A DNA stretch of 64,000 nt from assembly GCF_040362765.1 (NCBI RefSeq), contig NZ_BAABWK010000001.1, positions 1,465,501-1,529,500 on the forward strand, written 5' to 3'. A model generated the notes under the pieces. It searched no databases. It saw only the letters and a program-made list of their open reading frames with translations, and was not told where the DNA came from. The position numbers and the translations under genes are program-made. Positions 34,262 to 42,979 of the stretch are shown piece by piece. The number at the start of each line of letters is the position of its first letter. Position 1 is the first letter of the stretch. Origin of the DNA: Pyruvatibacter sp. HU-CL02332 (GTDB lineage: Bacteria > Pseudomonadota > Alphaproteobacteria > CGMCC-115125).

Positions 34262-37000
34262 TTAGGGGGAGAGGTCAAAAAACTGCGCCGCTTTGGCCGC
34301 AGCCGTGCGGTTTTTGACGTTCAGCTTGGCAAAGAGATTTTTCAGGTGCCAGGCAACCGTGTTGGGCGTGATCCCGTTTTCAGCGGCAATTTGTTTGTTG
34401 GTCTTGCCGGCTGCAATCGCGAGCAGAAGGGTACGTTCCCGCCGCGTCAGGTCCTCAATCGGCTCCACCACCGCCTCCGCGGGAGCAAAATCGAGTGTGA
34501 CTGAAAAGAGCGATCCGAGCTCGGCCAGATAGGCATCATCAATGGGAGGCAGGTTGCCCGCCCGCCCCTGTGCAATGCGCCGCAAAGTATCGCGCACCAG
34601 CGTTTCGCATCCCCATAGCTGATCGATGAAGACCCTCAGATACCGCCCCGGCGCAGCGCGGGATATGGCCTTGGCAAGTTGGCGGGTCGCGCGGTCATCC
34701 TTGCCGGCCTGATGCAGCGCACGAACATCCAGCAGCAGAAACTTGATCAGCGCGCCTGTGCGCCCTGAGGCCTCCGCCTCGACCAGATACGGCGTCAGCA
34801 GACTGCGGGCCTGCTCGATGTCACCTTCCAGGGTGAGCAGCAATGCCTTGGCGCGCACAAAGTGGCTGCGGGACCGCGGCCAGATGCGATGTGAGATAGG
34901 CGTGTCGTTTGCTGTAATGCGGTCCAGATCCTCAACAGCATCCGCCGCCTGAACGAGCCGACCCATGGAGGCGAGGCAATTCACCCGCTCTGCCAGCGCA
35001 TGAACCAGCAACCGCCGATGACCTTCCTGATGGCCAACAGCTTCAGCCTGCGCCAGAACACCCAGCGCTGTCGCCGCACCATCGCGGGCACGGGCATATC
35101 GAGCCTTGGTAAGATAGTAGGCGATAACAGCATCAATTACTGACGAGCCGGTTTCAGACCCTTCCGCCTGCGCGAGGCTGTTTTCGGCTTTCTGGAGCTG
35201 ATTCCGCTCATACTCAATCTCGGCGATGAATGCATGCGGCATCGGAAAATCCGATTTGAAGTGCATGGCCGCCAGAAGTGAGATCGACGTGAATGTTTCA
35301 AGGGCGGCATCCAGGTCGCCGGAGATGTTTTCACCCACACCCTTGAGGACTTCAGCGTAGATGGCGCCAAGATAGTTTTGCGATTGCGTCTGAAGTTCCG
35401 CGGCGAACTCCGCAAGGCGCGACGCACGATCAAGACTGCCGGAAAAAATCTGTGCGTATATCACCACATCCAGAAGGATGCCCTGATGAAACGGCGACAG
35501 GTGTTCAAGACCCGATAGATCAACATCGCTGAGATAGGCAATCGCTTCGGCATCGTCGGCCACATAAAGAATGGCGCATTCCAGCAAGAAGGCTTCCAAC
35601 TCGAAAGGGTCCTTGGGGAGCACAAGAGGCGTGCTTGAGCGGATGTCCGGCACGTCAATCGTGGCCAGCACTTCATTGGCCTTTCCAACCTGCCGGCGCA
35701 AAAGCAATGTCCAGCCAAGCGCAATGCGCAGTTCGGCGCGCTGATCCAGCGTCGCAGGAGGCAATGCGTTTATCCACGACCCAAGTTGGCCAAGACGATA
35801 AAAGCTGAGGAAGGATCGCCAGATATCTTCAAGCGCATCTGCAGTCTCTTCCCACAACTCAGCCTGAATACCGTGGCGCACCGCATGCTCGTTAAGACCG
35901 TGTGCAAGAAACCACCTGTGCGCACGCTCGTGGCGGCTCTTTGCAGTAGCCGGGTCCGTTTCAAAATGCTGCTTCAGGAAATCACTGAATAGATGATGGT
36001 AACGGTACCAGCCTGCCTCTTCATCAACAGGCTGCAAGAACAGGTTAAGCCGCACGAGTTCTTCGAGCTTAGCTTTGCTGCCGGTGCTCTCGGTTACCTG
36101 GTCGCAGAGCTCCGGCACCAGAAGGTCCAGATCAGCAGTGTCGCGCAAAAAGTCCTTGGCACTTTGAGACAGCTCGCCAATCACATCATGAGCCAGAAAC
36201 TCCATGACGTCCGTATTGCCGGATTTGAAATTCTCGATGAACTGATCAGCTGAGCCCGACTTGGTGGAAACGATAGCAGCCACCTGCAGACCGATCGCCC
36301 ACCCATCAGTATACCGATGAATGGCATTGAGCTGCTCCTCACTCAGTGTGAGGCCATATCCCGCTCTAAGGAAATCTCGTGCTTCCTCAATGCTGAATCG
36401 CAGATCACCCGTGCGCACTTCAATGACCTGATCCCGCACTTTCAGGGAGGCAATATTGAGGTTGGGCACCGTGCGGCTGGCAACAACAAGACAAAAGTTC
36501 GGTGGCGCGCCATGCAGCAACTGTTCAAGTATCTGGTTGGTTTCGGATGTCTCCGCGCGGTGAAAGTCATCGAGAAAAAGCGTTATGTCTGTGCCGGTCT
36601 GACGAATGTCGTGCAACAGCCCACTCACCATCATGTCCGCAGACGCGCTGGCCGGTTGGGTGAGGCTTTCAGGCGTCAGACTGTCCGGCCCGGCCTGGGC
36701 GGCAGCAACACCAGCAGCAAGCGAACTGAGAAAGACCTGCGCTGTCTGGTCGTTTTCCTCAAGCGATACCCAGGCAACCGTTTCCCCTTGAGCCGCCAGA
36801 TCACGGCATCGCCGGGCCAGCACATTGGTCTTGCCATAGCCCGCAGGTGCAAGCGTGAGGGTCAAGAGATGCCGCTGACGGCCTTCAATCGCTTTGGTGA
36901 GATCAGGGCGCGGCACATCGTAGCCACGCGGGAGTGGCGGTTGAAAACGCGCAGAATTCAAGAACAAAGACACCCAAGGCCCCCCAGCGACCCCGATCAC
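34262..37000 (-). CDS. LuxR family, MalT/AlkS-type ATP-dependent transcriptional regulator
   Basis: Regulator of 912 residues. An N-terminal STAND ATPase domain has a Walker A (APAGYGKTN, about 53) and Walker B-like ITLFLDDFHRAE near 140; a long helical TPR-like sensor follows (about 350-830); the C-terminal LuxR HTH is LTRRERTLLLAIAAGKTNKQIAAENGI. This is the architecture of MalT, AlkS and AcoK activators, which bind a ligand and ATP and then oligomerise on repeated sites. It lies between the P450 operon and a luciferase-like monooxygenase, both with a shared element. Start is GTG; no clear ribosome-binding site. Confidence 0.92.
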   Translation of the reverse strand: MIGVAGGPWVSLFLNSARFQPPLPRGYDVPRPDLTKAIEGRQRHLLTLTLAPAGYGKTNVLARRCRDLAAQGETVAWVSLEENDQTAQVFLSSLAAGVAAAQAGPDSLTPESLTQPASASADMMVSGLLHDIRQTGTDITLFLDDFHRAETSETNQILEQLLHGAPPNFCLVVASRTVPNLNIASLKVRDQVIEVRTGDLRFSIEEARDFLRAGYGLTLSEEQLNAIHRYTDGWAIGLQVAAIVSTKSGSADQFIENFKSGNTDVMEFLAHDVIGELSQSAKDFLRDTADLDLLVPELCDQVTESTGSKAKLEELVRLNLFLQPVDEEAGWYRYHHLFSDFLKQHFETDPATAKSRHERAHRWFLAHGLNEHAVRHGIQAELWEETADALEDIWRSFLSFYRLGQLGSWINALPPATLDQRAELRIALGWTLLLRRQVGKANEVLATIDVPDIRSSTPLVLPKDPFELEAFLLECAILYVADDAEAIAYLSDVDLSGLEHLSPFHQGILLDVVIYAQIFSGSLDRASRLAEFAAELQTQSQNYLGAIYAEVLKGVGENISGDLDAALETFTSISLLAAMHFKSDFPMPHAFIAEIEYERNQLQKAENSLAQAEGSETGSSVIDAVIAYYLTKARYARARDGAATALGVLAQAEAVGHQEGHRRLLVHALAERVNCLASMGRLVQAADAVEDLDRITANDTPISHRIWPRSRSHFVRAKALLLTLEGDIEQARSLLTPYLVEAEASGRTGALIKFLLLDVRALHQAGKDDRATRQLAKAISRAAPGRYLRVFIDQLWGCETLVRDTLRRIAQGRAGNLPPIDDAYLAELGSLFSVTLDFAPAEAVVEPIEDLTRRERTLLLAIAAGKTNKQIAAENGITPNTVAWHLKNLFAKLNVKNRTAAAKAAQFFDLSP

Positions 37001-37002
37001 GG

Positions 37003-37020
37003 CCCCCCATTCAGGTGGGG
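37003..37020 (-). promoter_or_regulatory. Weaker third copy of the element, before the regulator's own gene
   Basis: On the - strand CCCACC-TGAA-TGGGG stands just before the regulator's GTG, in the orientation of that gene. It matches the first half of the element but only three of five bases of the second half, so autoregulation is possible but poorly supported. Confidence 0.3.
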
Positions 37021-37052
37021 TTTTCCAAGCCTAGCGGCACAGTTTGTATCTA

Positions 37053-37074
37053 CCCCACCAGTTTTGGTGGCTTA
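37053..37074 (+). promoter_or_regulatory. Candidate LuxR/MalT-type activator site before the LLM monooxygenase
   Basis: CCCACC-AGTT-TTGGT-GGC-TT on the + strand. It also contains the hairpin CCACCA-GTTT-TGGTGG. It is oriented toward the monooxygenase gene starting at 37154. Confidence 0.5.
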
Positions 37075-37153
37075 GGGCCAGAGCAGATCAGCCACCTTAT
37101 GCCCAGAACAGCCGATATCCGGCTGCAAAAACAGACAAGGCAGGGAGATTCCG

Positions 37154-38239
37154 ATGCGTGTTGGGCTTCAGATGGTTTTTCAGAACTACGAAAAGCGCGT
37201 CCCGGACGCGCAGGTATTCCGTGAAGAGGCGGCCAACGCCATTTTGGCAGACGAGTTGGGCTTCGACGAGATCTGGCCCGTTGAGCACCACTTTGCGGAT
37301 TACGCATTCTGCCCGGACAACATGCAGTTCCTGAGCTTCATCGCGCCGCAGACAAAAAACATCAAGCTGGGCACCGGCGCCGTCATCCTTCCATGGAATG
37401 ACCCATACCGGGTCGTTGAAAAAATGATCATGCTCGACATCATGTCCGATGGCCGGGCCATGTTTGGCATGGGGCGCGGGCTGTCCAAAGACGAATACGA
37501 ACCCATGGGCATTTCCATGGACGAAGCGCGCGGCCGCTTCGACGAGGCCGCCGAGATCATTCTGGAAGGTCTTGAGACCGGTAAACTGTCTGCTGATGGA
37601 GAATTCTGGAAGCGCGGCGAGACGATGGTGCGCCCGGGACCCATCGGGTCTTTCAAAGGCCGCTCCATGTCCGTTGCCATGTCACCGGACTCAGCCCTGC
37701 AGGCCGCCAAGCTGGGCGTGGGCGTGATGATGTTCACCCAAAAACCTGCCGAAGCCCTGCTACCGGACCTTGATCGCTACCGCGATGCCTTCAAGGAGCA
37801 CCATGGCAAAGCATCACCAGCACCGCGCTTTGCAGACTTTGTGTATTGCTCAAGCGATGCTGCAGAAGCGGAGGAAAAAGGCTTCTCCAACATTGCGGCC
37901 TACTACTCGCAGGTGATGCAGCACTACGACCTGATGGGCGAGCACTTCTCCAAAATGAAAGGCTATGAGTCCTACGGCGAAGCAGCCGAAATGCTCAAAG
38001 ACATTGGCCTTGAAGATCAGGTCCGCGGCTATGTAGATCAGCAGGCCTATGGCACGCCGGATCAGATCCTCGCCAAGCTCGAAAACCGCCGCAAAATCTT
38101 GGGGCCGTTCTCTCTCAATGCGTGTTTCCGCTATTCCAACCTGACCAATGAAGATGCTCAGGCCAGCATGAAACTGTTCGCGAAGGAAGTTCTTCCCGTC
38201 GTGCGCGAGTGGGACAAGGAACACGATCAGGCTGCGTAA
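37154..38239 (+). CDS. LLM class flavin-dependent monooxygenase (luciferase-like)
   Basis: TIM-barrel FMNH2-dependent monooxygenase of 361 residues. Family features include EVWPVEHHFADYAF-like segment EIWPVEHHFADYAF near 39, LGTGAVILPWNDPYRVVEKMIMLDIMSDGRAMFGMGRG near 75-112 and VAMSPDSALQAAKLGVG near 175. Needs reduced flavin, which the FMN reductase at 31.1 kb could provide. AGGGAG precedes the ATG. Divergent from the MalT-type regulator and followed by an intrinsic terminator. Confidence 0.9.
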   Translation: MRVGLQMVFQNYEKRVPDAQVFREEAANAILADELGFDEIWPVEHHFADYAFCPDNMQFLSFIAPQTKNIKLGTGAVILPWNDPYRVVEKMIMLDIMSDGRAMFGMGRGLSKDEYEPMGISMDEARGRFDEAAEIILEGLETGKLSADGEFWKRGETMVRPGPIGSFKGRSMSVAMSPDSALQAAKLGVGVMMFTQKPAEALLPDLDRYRDAFKEHHGKASPAPRFADFVYCSSDAAEAEEKGFSNIAAYYSQVMQHYDLMGEHFSKMKGYESYGEAAEMLKDIGLEDQVRGYVDQQAYGTPDQILAKLENRRKILGPFSLNACFRYSNLTNEDAQASMKLFAKEVLPVVREWDKEHDQAA

Positions 38240-38283
38240 GAGGCACCTTGATTTTCAGTGACAACACGGAACACTCAGGCAAA

Positions 38284-38315
38284 AGCCCCCGGACCTTTCG
38301 GCTCGGGGGCTTTTT
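38284..38315 (+). terminator. Rho-independent terminator
   Basis: AGCCCCCG pairs perfectly with CGGGGGCT around a 12-base loop, followed by TTTTT and preceded by AAAA, 45 bp past the monooxygenase stop. The A-run on the other side lets it also end the convergent NmrA-gene transcript. Confidence 0.85.
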
Positions 38316-38354
38316 CTATGTACCTTCAAATGGAAACGACGGTGACGAACGAGT

Positions 38355-39248
38355 TCAGCCAATCGATTGTGCAAAGAGGCTTTGCACGTGGTCTTCCAAA
38401 GAAGTCATTTCAAAGTTCCCGTCGTAAGGGACCGGGTCAGGCGACAGATATCCGTGGCTGTCGAAGTGTACAAGCAGGGGGATAACTGAAGACATGCGGT
38501 CCTTCCGTAAACGGAAGAACGGAAGGAGCGCACGGAAGATGTGAAATGTCGGGAATCTAGGTGGTGCCTTGATCTTGAAACCGGCAGTCTCGGCCAGCAG
38601 CTGTTCGATCTCCGGAATCAACCAGGTTCCCGGCGCCACCAGATCGATAGCCCTTCCCAGCGCTTGACCCTTGGCGATCAATTCGCGGACGGCGAAGCGC
38701 GGGATATCACGCTGGCTCGTGAAGGTGAACCGCCGGCGCCTATGCAAGGGGAAGAGAAATTTACCCTTCTTGAGCAACTCCAGCCGTGGATCAAACAAAT
38801 CTTCCATGTAGGTTCCGCAACGCAGGATCGAGAATGGGATACCGCTATCACGAATGAGTCTCTCGATTTCATGTTTCGCGTCGAGGATCCCAACGCCCTG
38901 GGTACGGTCGACTCCAAGACACGAGGTATAGACGAGGTGAGGCAGCCCGGCAGCGCTCATGCCAGCAAGCGCGCGCCGCGCCGCCTCAATTTCAGTAGAC
39001 GGATCGTTGTTCATCCCCATCGGTGTCACAAGAAATCCAGCATCGGCGCCCGCGACCACACCGGCGACATCGTCTGGATTCATCATACTGCCCTGGACGA
39101 CTTGCGCATCAGGATAGCGAAGATTGATAGCGGCTGGGTTGCGTGCCAGCATCTTGAGGGCGACCCCTTCAGTCGCAAACCCCTCGACGAAGTGATGGGC
39201 AACTGGGCCCGAGCACCCGATTGCTGCCAGTGTAATGCCTGTGCTCAT
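38355..39248 (-). CDS. NmrA-like NAD(P)-binding protein
   Basis: Atypical SDR of 297 residues: Rossmann start ITLAAIGCSGPVAHHFVEGFATEG (a degenerate glycine motif), GADAGFLVTPMGMN, LVYTSCLGVD and FSILRCGTYMEDLF. NmrA-type proteins either bind NAD(P) as sensors or act as isomerase/reductases. The ATG at 39248 overlaps the monooxygenase stop in ATGA, so both proteins are made from one mRNA controlled by the TetR at 40998. Confidence 0.85.
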   Translation of the reverse strand: MSTGITLAAIGCSGPVAHHFVEGFATEGVALKMLARNPAAINLRYPDAQVVQGSMMNPDDVAGVVAGADAGFLVTPMGMNNDPSTEIEAARRALAGMSAAGLPHLVYTSCLGVDRTQGVGILDAKHEIERLIRDSGIPFSILRCGTYMEDLFDPRLELLKKGKFLFPLHRRRRFTFTSQRDIPRFAVRELIAKGQALGRAIDLVAPGTWLIPEIEQLLAETAGFKIKAPPRFPTFHIFRALLPFFRLRKDRMSSVIPLLVHFDSHGYLSPDPVPYDGNFEMTSLEDHVQSLFAQSIG

Positions 39249-40909
39249 TGCGCACGCTGGCACTGCAGGAGTGCAGCGAGAACATCAGTCAGCGAGGAGT
39301 CGGCCTTTGCAAGTGAACTGGCGCGCCATGCGATATGGGCATCCGGACGGATCAGCACCGCACCATCCGCCGCAATGTCATAGGCCTGGATGAAGGCACC
39401 ATCATCCTGCAGGCCGGCACTGCCGATGCGATAACAGGCAATGGGAATATTCAGAACCTTGCGGGCATCGGCAGCCTGCCGTTCCCAATCCAGCCCATCG
39501 GGGCCAGCAAAAAGCGTGAATGCGGGACCACACATGTCGATTGTCGATAGACGTGACACCTCATTGCCCAACCACACATGCGGCGCCCGACATCCAGGTG
39601 TCGCGGCTGGAATATAGTCCGAATAGGGATCTTCAGCTCTAGCAGGCGTCGTTCCATCTGACAGCACAGCCGGCGACTGGTACCAACTTCCAAACTCGAC
39701 CCCCAGATGGTTGCCGTAGCGACGCGATTCCTCAAGAATCTGCTCTGTGGTCAGGCCACTATCTGTGTCACTTGCAGCGGCTTCACCTATCCGCTGGACG
39801 TTCGCCGCATTGATGAAAGACTGCATCACGATCTCAAGCGACACCGGACGGCGTTCATCATGGTAAGTTTTGACGAGGTTCCAGTCGGCCTTCCCTTGTG
39901 CGTAAAGTGCAAGTTTCCACATCGCATTGTGCATACCTTGCAGGCCCGTATTCACGCCTAGCCCACCCGTGGGCGGAAACTGGTGCGCAGCATCACCACA
40001 AACGACTGTCCGTCCTTTTGTAAAATGGTCTACAGCAGTTGCGTTGAGTTCCCACAGGCCTAAGGATTTGACCTCTACGTCCAGATCAGGCACGCCGGCC
40101 GCATCGCGGACCCATTGCGCAGCGCGCTCCTTGGTAAAATAGCCCAGAGAAAACTGGTGCGGTTCGACATTGATCTGTGACAGCCAGAGGCCTTTGGCAT
40201 TGAGTGGCTGCAGAACGCCAGACGCGTTCTCGTTGTTGACGAACAGCAGCACGCCCTTGCGATCACCAAGGTGGCTCTCGATATCCGCCCGGAAGTAGCA
40301 ATTGACTAACTGCTTGACTGCACGTTGCCCCTCGAGATTGAGACCAAGCGCACTGCGCATCGGACTGGCGGCACCGTCGGCAGCGACCATTGCGCAACCA
40401 GTTAGGATGTCGGTTTCGCCGGTGAGCTTATCGCGAACTTCCAGCCGGACCTCCTTGTCGGTATCCTCGCCTCCGCTCAACAGTTTGACCGCCTCCGTGG
40501 AGAAGCAAAGCTCTACAAGCTCACTGGCGCGCAGTGCCTGGACAAGTATTTCCTCTATCCGGTCCTGCGATGTCATAGTTGGCTCGGCCGGGCTTATGTC
40601 AGGGCCAGGACCTTCAAAGCCTTTGGAGTCTATCTTCCCAAACTCCTTGCCGCAGGCGTCTTCAAGAAAGCGGATGGGTGTCTTCCATCCCGGCGGGCAA
40701 TCGATGCCCCGCAACCGCTGATAGGTCGAAAGACCCCAGCCGCGCGCAATTTCCATGGTCCGCGTATTGAAATTTCGAGTCTTGGGGTGCCGCGACGTGC
40801 TTTCATGCTTCTCGACAAGAATGCTAGGCACCCCAAAGCGGCTGAGTTCCAGCGCCGCACCAAGCCCAACAGGACCGCCTCCGACGATAATGACCTTTCC
40901 AGTAGCCAT
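39245..40909 (-). CDS. FAD-dependent aromatic monooxygenase (MhpA/PheA-like)
   Basis: Flavoprotein hydroxylase of 554 residues. IVGGGPVGLGAALELSRFG (FAD dinucleotide motif, about 7-25), the second-domain VAADGAASPMRSALG (DG motif, near 165), and CGDAAHQFPPTGGLGVNTGLQG (GD motif, near 295) are all present, then a thioredoxin-like C-terminal domain. Close relatives hydroxylate phenols such as 3-(3-hydroxyphenyl)propionate to catechols using NAD(P)H and O2. GGGAGGTAAAG precedes the ATG at 40909. Would supply catechol-type substrates to the ring-cleavage genes downstream; the exact phenol is unknown. Confidence 0.88.
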   Translation of the reverse strand: MATGKVIIVGGGPVGLGAALELSRFGVPSILVEKHESTSRHPKTRNFNTRTMEIARGWGLSTYQRLRGIDCPPGWKTPIRFLEDACGKEFGKIDSKGFEGPGPDISPAEPTMTSQDRIEEILVQALRASELVELCFSTEAVKLLSGGEDTDKEVRLEVRDKLTGETDILTGCAMVAADGAASPMRSALGLNLEGQRAVKQLVNCYFRADIESHLGDRKGVLLFVNNENASGVLQPLNAKGLWLSQINVEPHQFSLGYFTKERAAQWVRDAAGVPDLDVEVKSLGLWELNATAVDHFTKGRTVVCGDAAHQFPPTGGLGVNTGLQGMHNAMWKLALYAQGKADWNLVKTYHDERRPVSLEIVMQSFINAANVQRIGEAAASDTDSGLTTEQILEESRRYGNHLGVEFGSWYQSPAVLSDGTTPARAEDPYSDYIPAATPGCRAPHVWLGNEVSRLSTIDMCGPAFTLFAGPDGLDWERQAADARKVLNIPIACYRIGSAGLQDDGAFIQAYDIAADGAVLIRPDAHIAWRASSLAKADSSLTDVLAALLQCQRAQ

Positions 40910-40965
40910 CTTTACCTCCCGGCTGGACCACCCGTGGCGCTTGCACCAATCGTCCATCGTGTTAT

Positions 40966-40987
40966 TAACGAGACATATGTCTCATTA
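40966..40987. promoter_or_regulatory. TetR operator between divergent monooxygenase and TetR genes
   Basis: The core GAGACATATGTCTC (40970-40983) is a perfect 14-bp palindrome; adding TAA on the left and TTA on the right gives a 22-bp dyad with one mismatched pair. It lies 57 bp before the monooxygenase ATG and immediately before the TetR start, so one dimer site could shut both genes. Confidence 0.75.
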
Positions 40988-40997
40988 GGAAATGACG

Positions 40998-41597
40998 ATG
41001 TCAAGTGAGAAGACTCAACAGCCCGTGGACGCTGCCACTCCCAAGCGGCCCGGCGGGCGCACAGCTGAAAACTCCAGACGCATTCACGATGCGACGATCG
41101 AGCTTCTGGTAGAAGGAGGCTTTGAGGCGGTTACTTTTCAGGAGATTGCCCGGCGCGCAGGCGTGGGGCGCGCAACCCTTTATCGGCGCTGGGATTCACC
41201 ATCGATGCTTATCCGGGATGCGGTCCTGGACATCGTGGAGACGGAGATTTTTCCGGTTGATACCGGCACCTTTCACGGCGATCTAGTGCAACTGCTCCGC
41301 CAGATTGGCCGCTTCATATCGGGCACGGTCGGCGTGGCAGCCATGATAACGACCCTGTCCAATCCGGGGGCCCCCAGAGACATGACGGTCAATCCAGGCA
41401 TCTGGATGTCACGGCTTGAAGCGATTGCTCCGATTTTTCAGCGGGCAATCAAGCGTGGCGAACTGGACCCGGATCAGGATGTCGAAGCTCTGTTCGCGAG
41501 CCTGGCGGGGGCACTCTATTTCCGCATCATCGTCATGACAGAACCTGTAGACGATGCGTGGATAGAGCGCGTTTTGAAAGAAGCGTTTCGAAAATAG
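40998..41597 (+). CDS. TetR family transcriptional regulator
   Basis: Regulator of 199 residues: TAENSRRIHDATIELLVEGGFEAVTFQEIARRAGVGRATLYRRWDSPSMLIRDAV is a full TetR HTH, followed by a ligand domain with a TetR_C_16-like tail. ATG 40998 has AGGA at a proper distance; ATG 40992 is also in frame but too close to it. Divergent from the flavin monooxygenase, with the 22-bp dyad between them. Confidence 0.9.
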   Translation: MSSEKTQQPVDAATPKRPGGRTAENSRRIHDATIELLVEGGFEAVTFQEIARRAGVGRATLYRRWDSPSMLIRDAVLDIVETEIFPVDTGTFHGDLVQLLRQIGRFISGTVGVAAMITTLSNPGAPRDMTVNPGIWMSRLEAIAPIFQRAIKRGELDPDQDVEALFASLAGALYFRIIVMTEPVDDAWIERVLKEAFRK

Positions 41598-41722
41598 CCA
41601 CGCCAACTTCCCAGGCGCAGTTGAAATCTCACGTGGCGGCCGTCAATCAAATACGCCCGGCGACCACCAAGCTCCTGCCCCGCAGAATGGCAGCCTGCAA
41701 AACAGCGTGGAATCTACCCCGC

Positions 41723-42961
41723 TTACTGCCCTTCCGGCGTGAAAACCACCGGCAGGCTCAAGATCGCATTGAACCAGATTGAACGCATCCATACTGGATC
41801 ACCGCTTACCCTTATGTCGGGGACTCTTGAGACAATCTGCTTGATTAGTGACCGGAGCTGCATTCGCGCCAGTCTTGCACCGATGCAGATATGAGGCCCT
41901 GTGCCAAATGCTATGTGGCGCCGCGCATTTGCACGGGTGATGTCAAACCGGTGCGGATCCTCGAAGACAGATGGATCGCGGTTTGCCGCTGCATAGGACA
42001 TATAGATTTTGTCGCCCTTGCGAATGCGCTGCCCGGAGACTTCCACATCAACCGTTGCTGTCCTGCAGAAGTTCGTCGTTGTTGACGTGTAGCGCAGCAC
42101 TTCGTCGATCGCGTTATCCAGGTGCTTGTCGACATCACCGAGAAGAAGCTCGTACTGATCCGGATGCTGGTTCATCAGATTTATGAAGTGTGCAGCAGTG
42201 CTGCGTGTTGTTTCGTGGCCCGCCATCGCAAACACGAGCACAAACTGGTTGATGGCCATCTGACTCAGATTCAGCGTCTTGTCGTTGACCATCTCACTAA
42301 TAAGGGAACCATCGGGGTTTGCCCTCTTTTCTGCAGAGAGCTCCTCACTAATGGCGAATAGACCAATTGTTGGATCAAGCGACAATTCGCTCCGCGTTTC
42401 AACATCGGCCAGTTCGTTTCCGTACTCAGCGACCTTTTCGCGATAGTGCTCGGGAATTCCCATCAGTTCGCAGAATGTAAACACCGGCAGCTTTGACGCC
42501 ACATCAAAGACGAATTCGCATTCGCCACGCGAGGCAACCGAGTCGATAATTTCTTCTGCCAGTTTATCCACCCGGGGCGCCAGGTTGTTGAGAGCCTTTG
42601 GCATGAAAGGCGGCATCAAGACGCGGCGTACCGCAGTATGATCTGCTGGCCGCATTCCCATAAAGTTGGACCGTTGACGCTCTAGTTCCTGGGGTCCTGG
42701 ATCCCAGACAACGATACCATTTTCGTAGGAACTGAAAGTTTCCTGATCCATGGAAACCGTACTGACATCTTCATACCGCGTCAGAACCCAAAAGCCCTTC
42801 TCAAGGGTCGATCCCGGCATACCTGAAATGTAGTTCGGGTTTGCCGCATTCCAATGCACCGGATCTTGCTCACGCCACAAGTCAAAGATCCTGTGAGGAG
42901 GGCCCTGCTCATCGAGGAAAATGTCCGGGTCGATGATATTGCTATCAAGTGTGGCTTCCAT
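41723..42961 (-). CDS. Cytochrome P450
   Basis: P450 of 412 residues: I-helix AGHETTRSTAAH, ExxR in IDEVLRY, and haem loop FGTGPHICIGARLARMQ. The long N-terminus (DPDIFLDEQGPPHRIFDLWREQDPVHWN) is common in steroid- and alkyl-hydroxylating CYPs. Last gene of the aldehyde dehydrogenase-VOC-FAH-P450 operon, 18 bp after the FAH gene. CAGGAAGA precedes the ATG. No electron-transfer partner is encoded nearby. Confidence 0.92.
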   Translation of the reverse strand: MEATLDSNIIDPDIFLDEQGPPHRIFDLWREQDPVHWNAANPNYISGMPGSTLEKGFWVLTRYEDVSTVSMDQETFSSYENGIVVWDPGPQELERQRSNFMGMRPADHTAVRRVLMPPFMPKALNNLAPRVDKLAEEIIDSVASRGECEFVFDVASKLPVFTFCELMGIPEHYREKVAEYGNELADVETRSELSLDPTIGLFAISEELSAEKRANPDGSLISEMVNDKTLNLSQMAINQFVLVFAMAGHETTRSTAAHFINLMNQHPDQYELLLGDVDKHLDNAIDEVLRYTSTTTNFCRTATVDVEVSGQRIRKGDKIYMSYAAANRDPSVFEDPHRFDITRANARRHIAFGTGPHICIGARLARMQLRSLIKQIVSRVPDIRVSGDPVWMRSIWFNAILSLPVVFTPEGQ

Positions 42962-42979
42962 GGTCGTTTTCTTCCTGAG

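Noticed and set aside
40302-40721. Long opposite-strand frames inside the flavin monooxygenase, and similar long frames opposite the sulfatase (10031-11113), P450 (32476-33480) and acyl-CoA dehydrogenase (25849-26298) genes
   Set aside because: Antisense shadows typical of GC-rich genes; each lies wholly opposite a gene with clear catalytic motifs and shows no motif itself.
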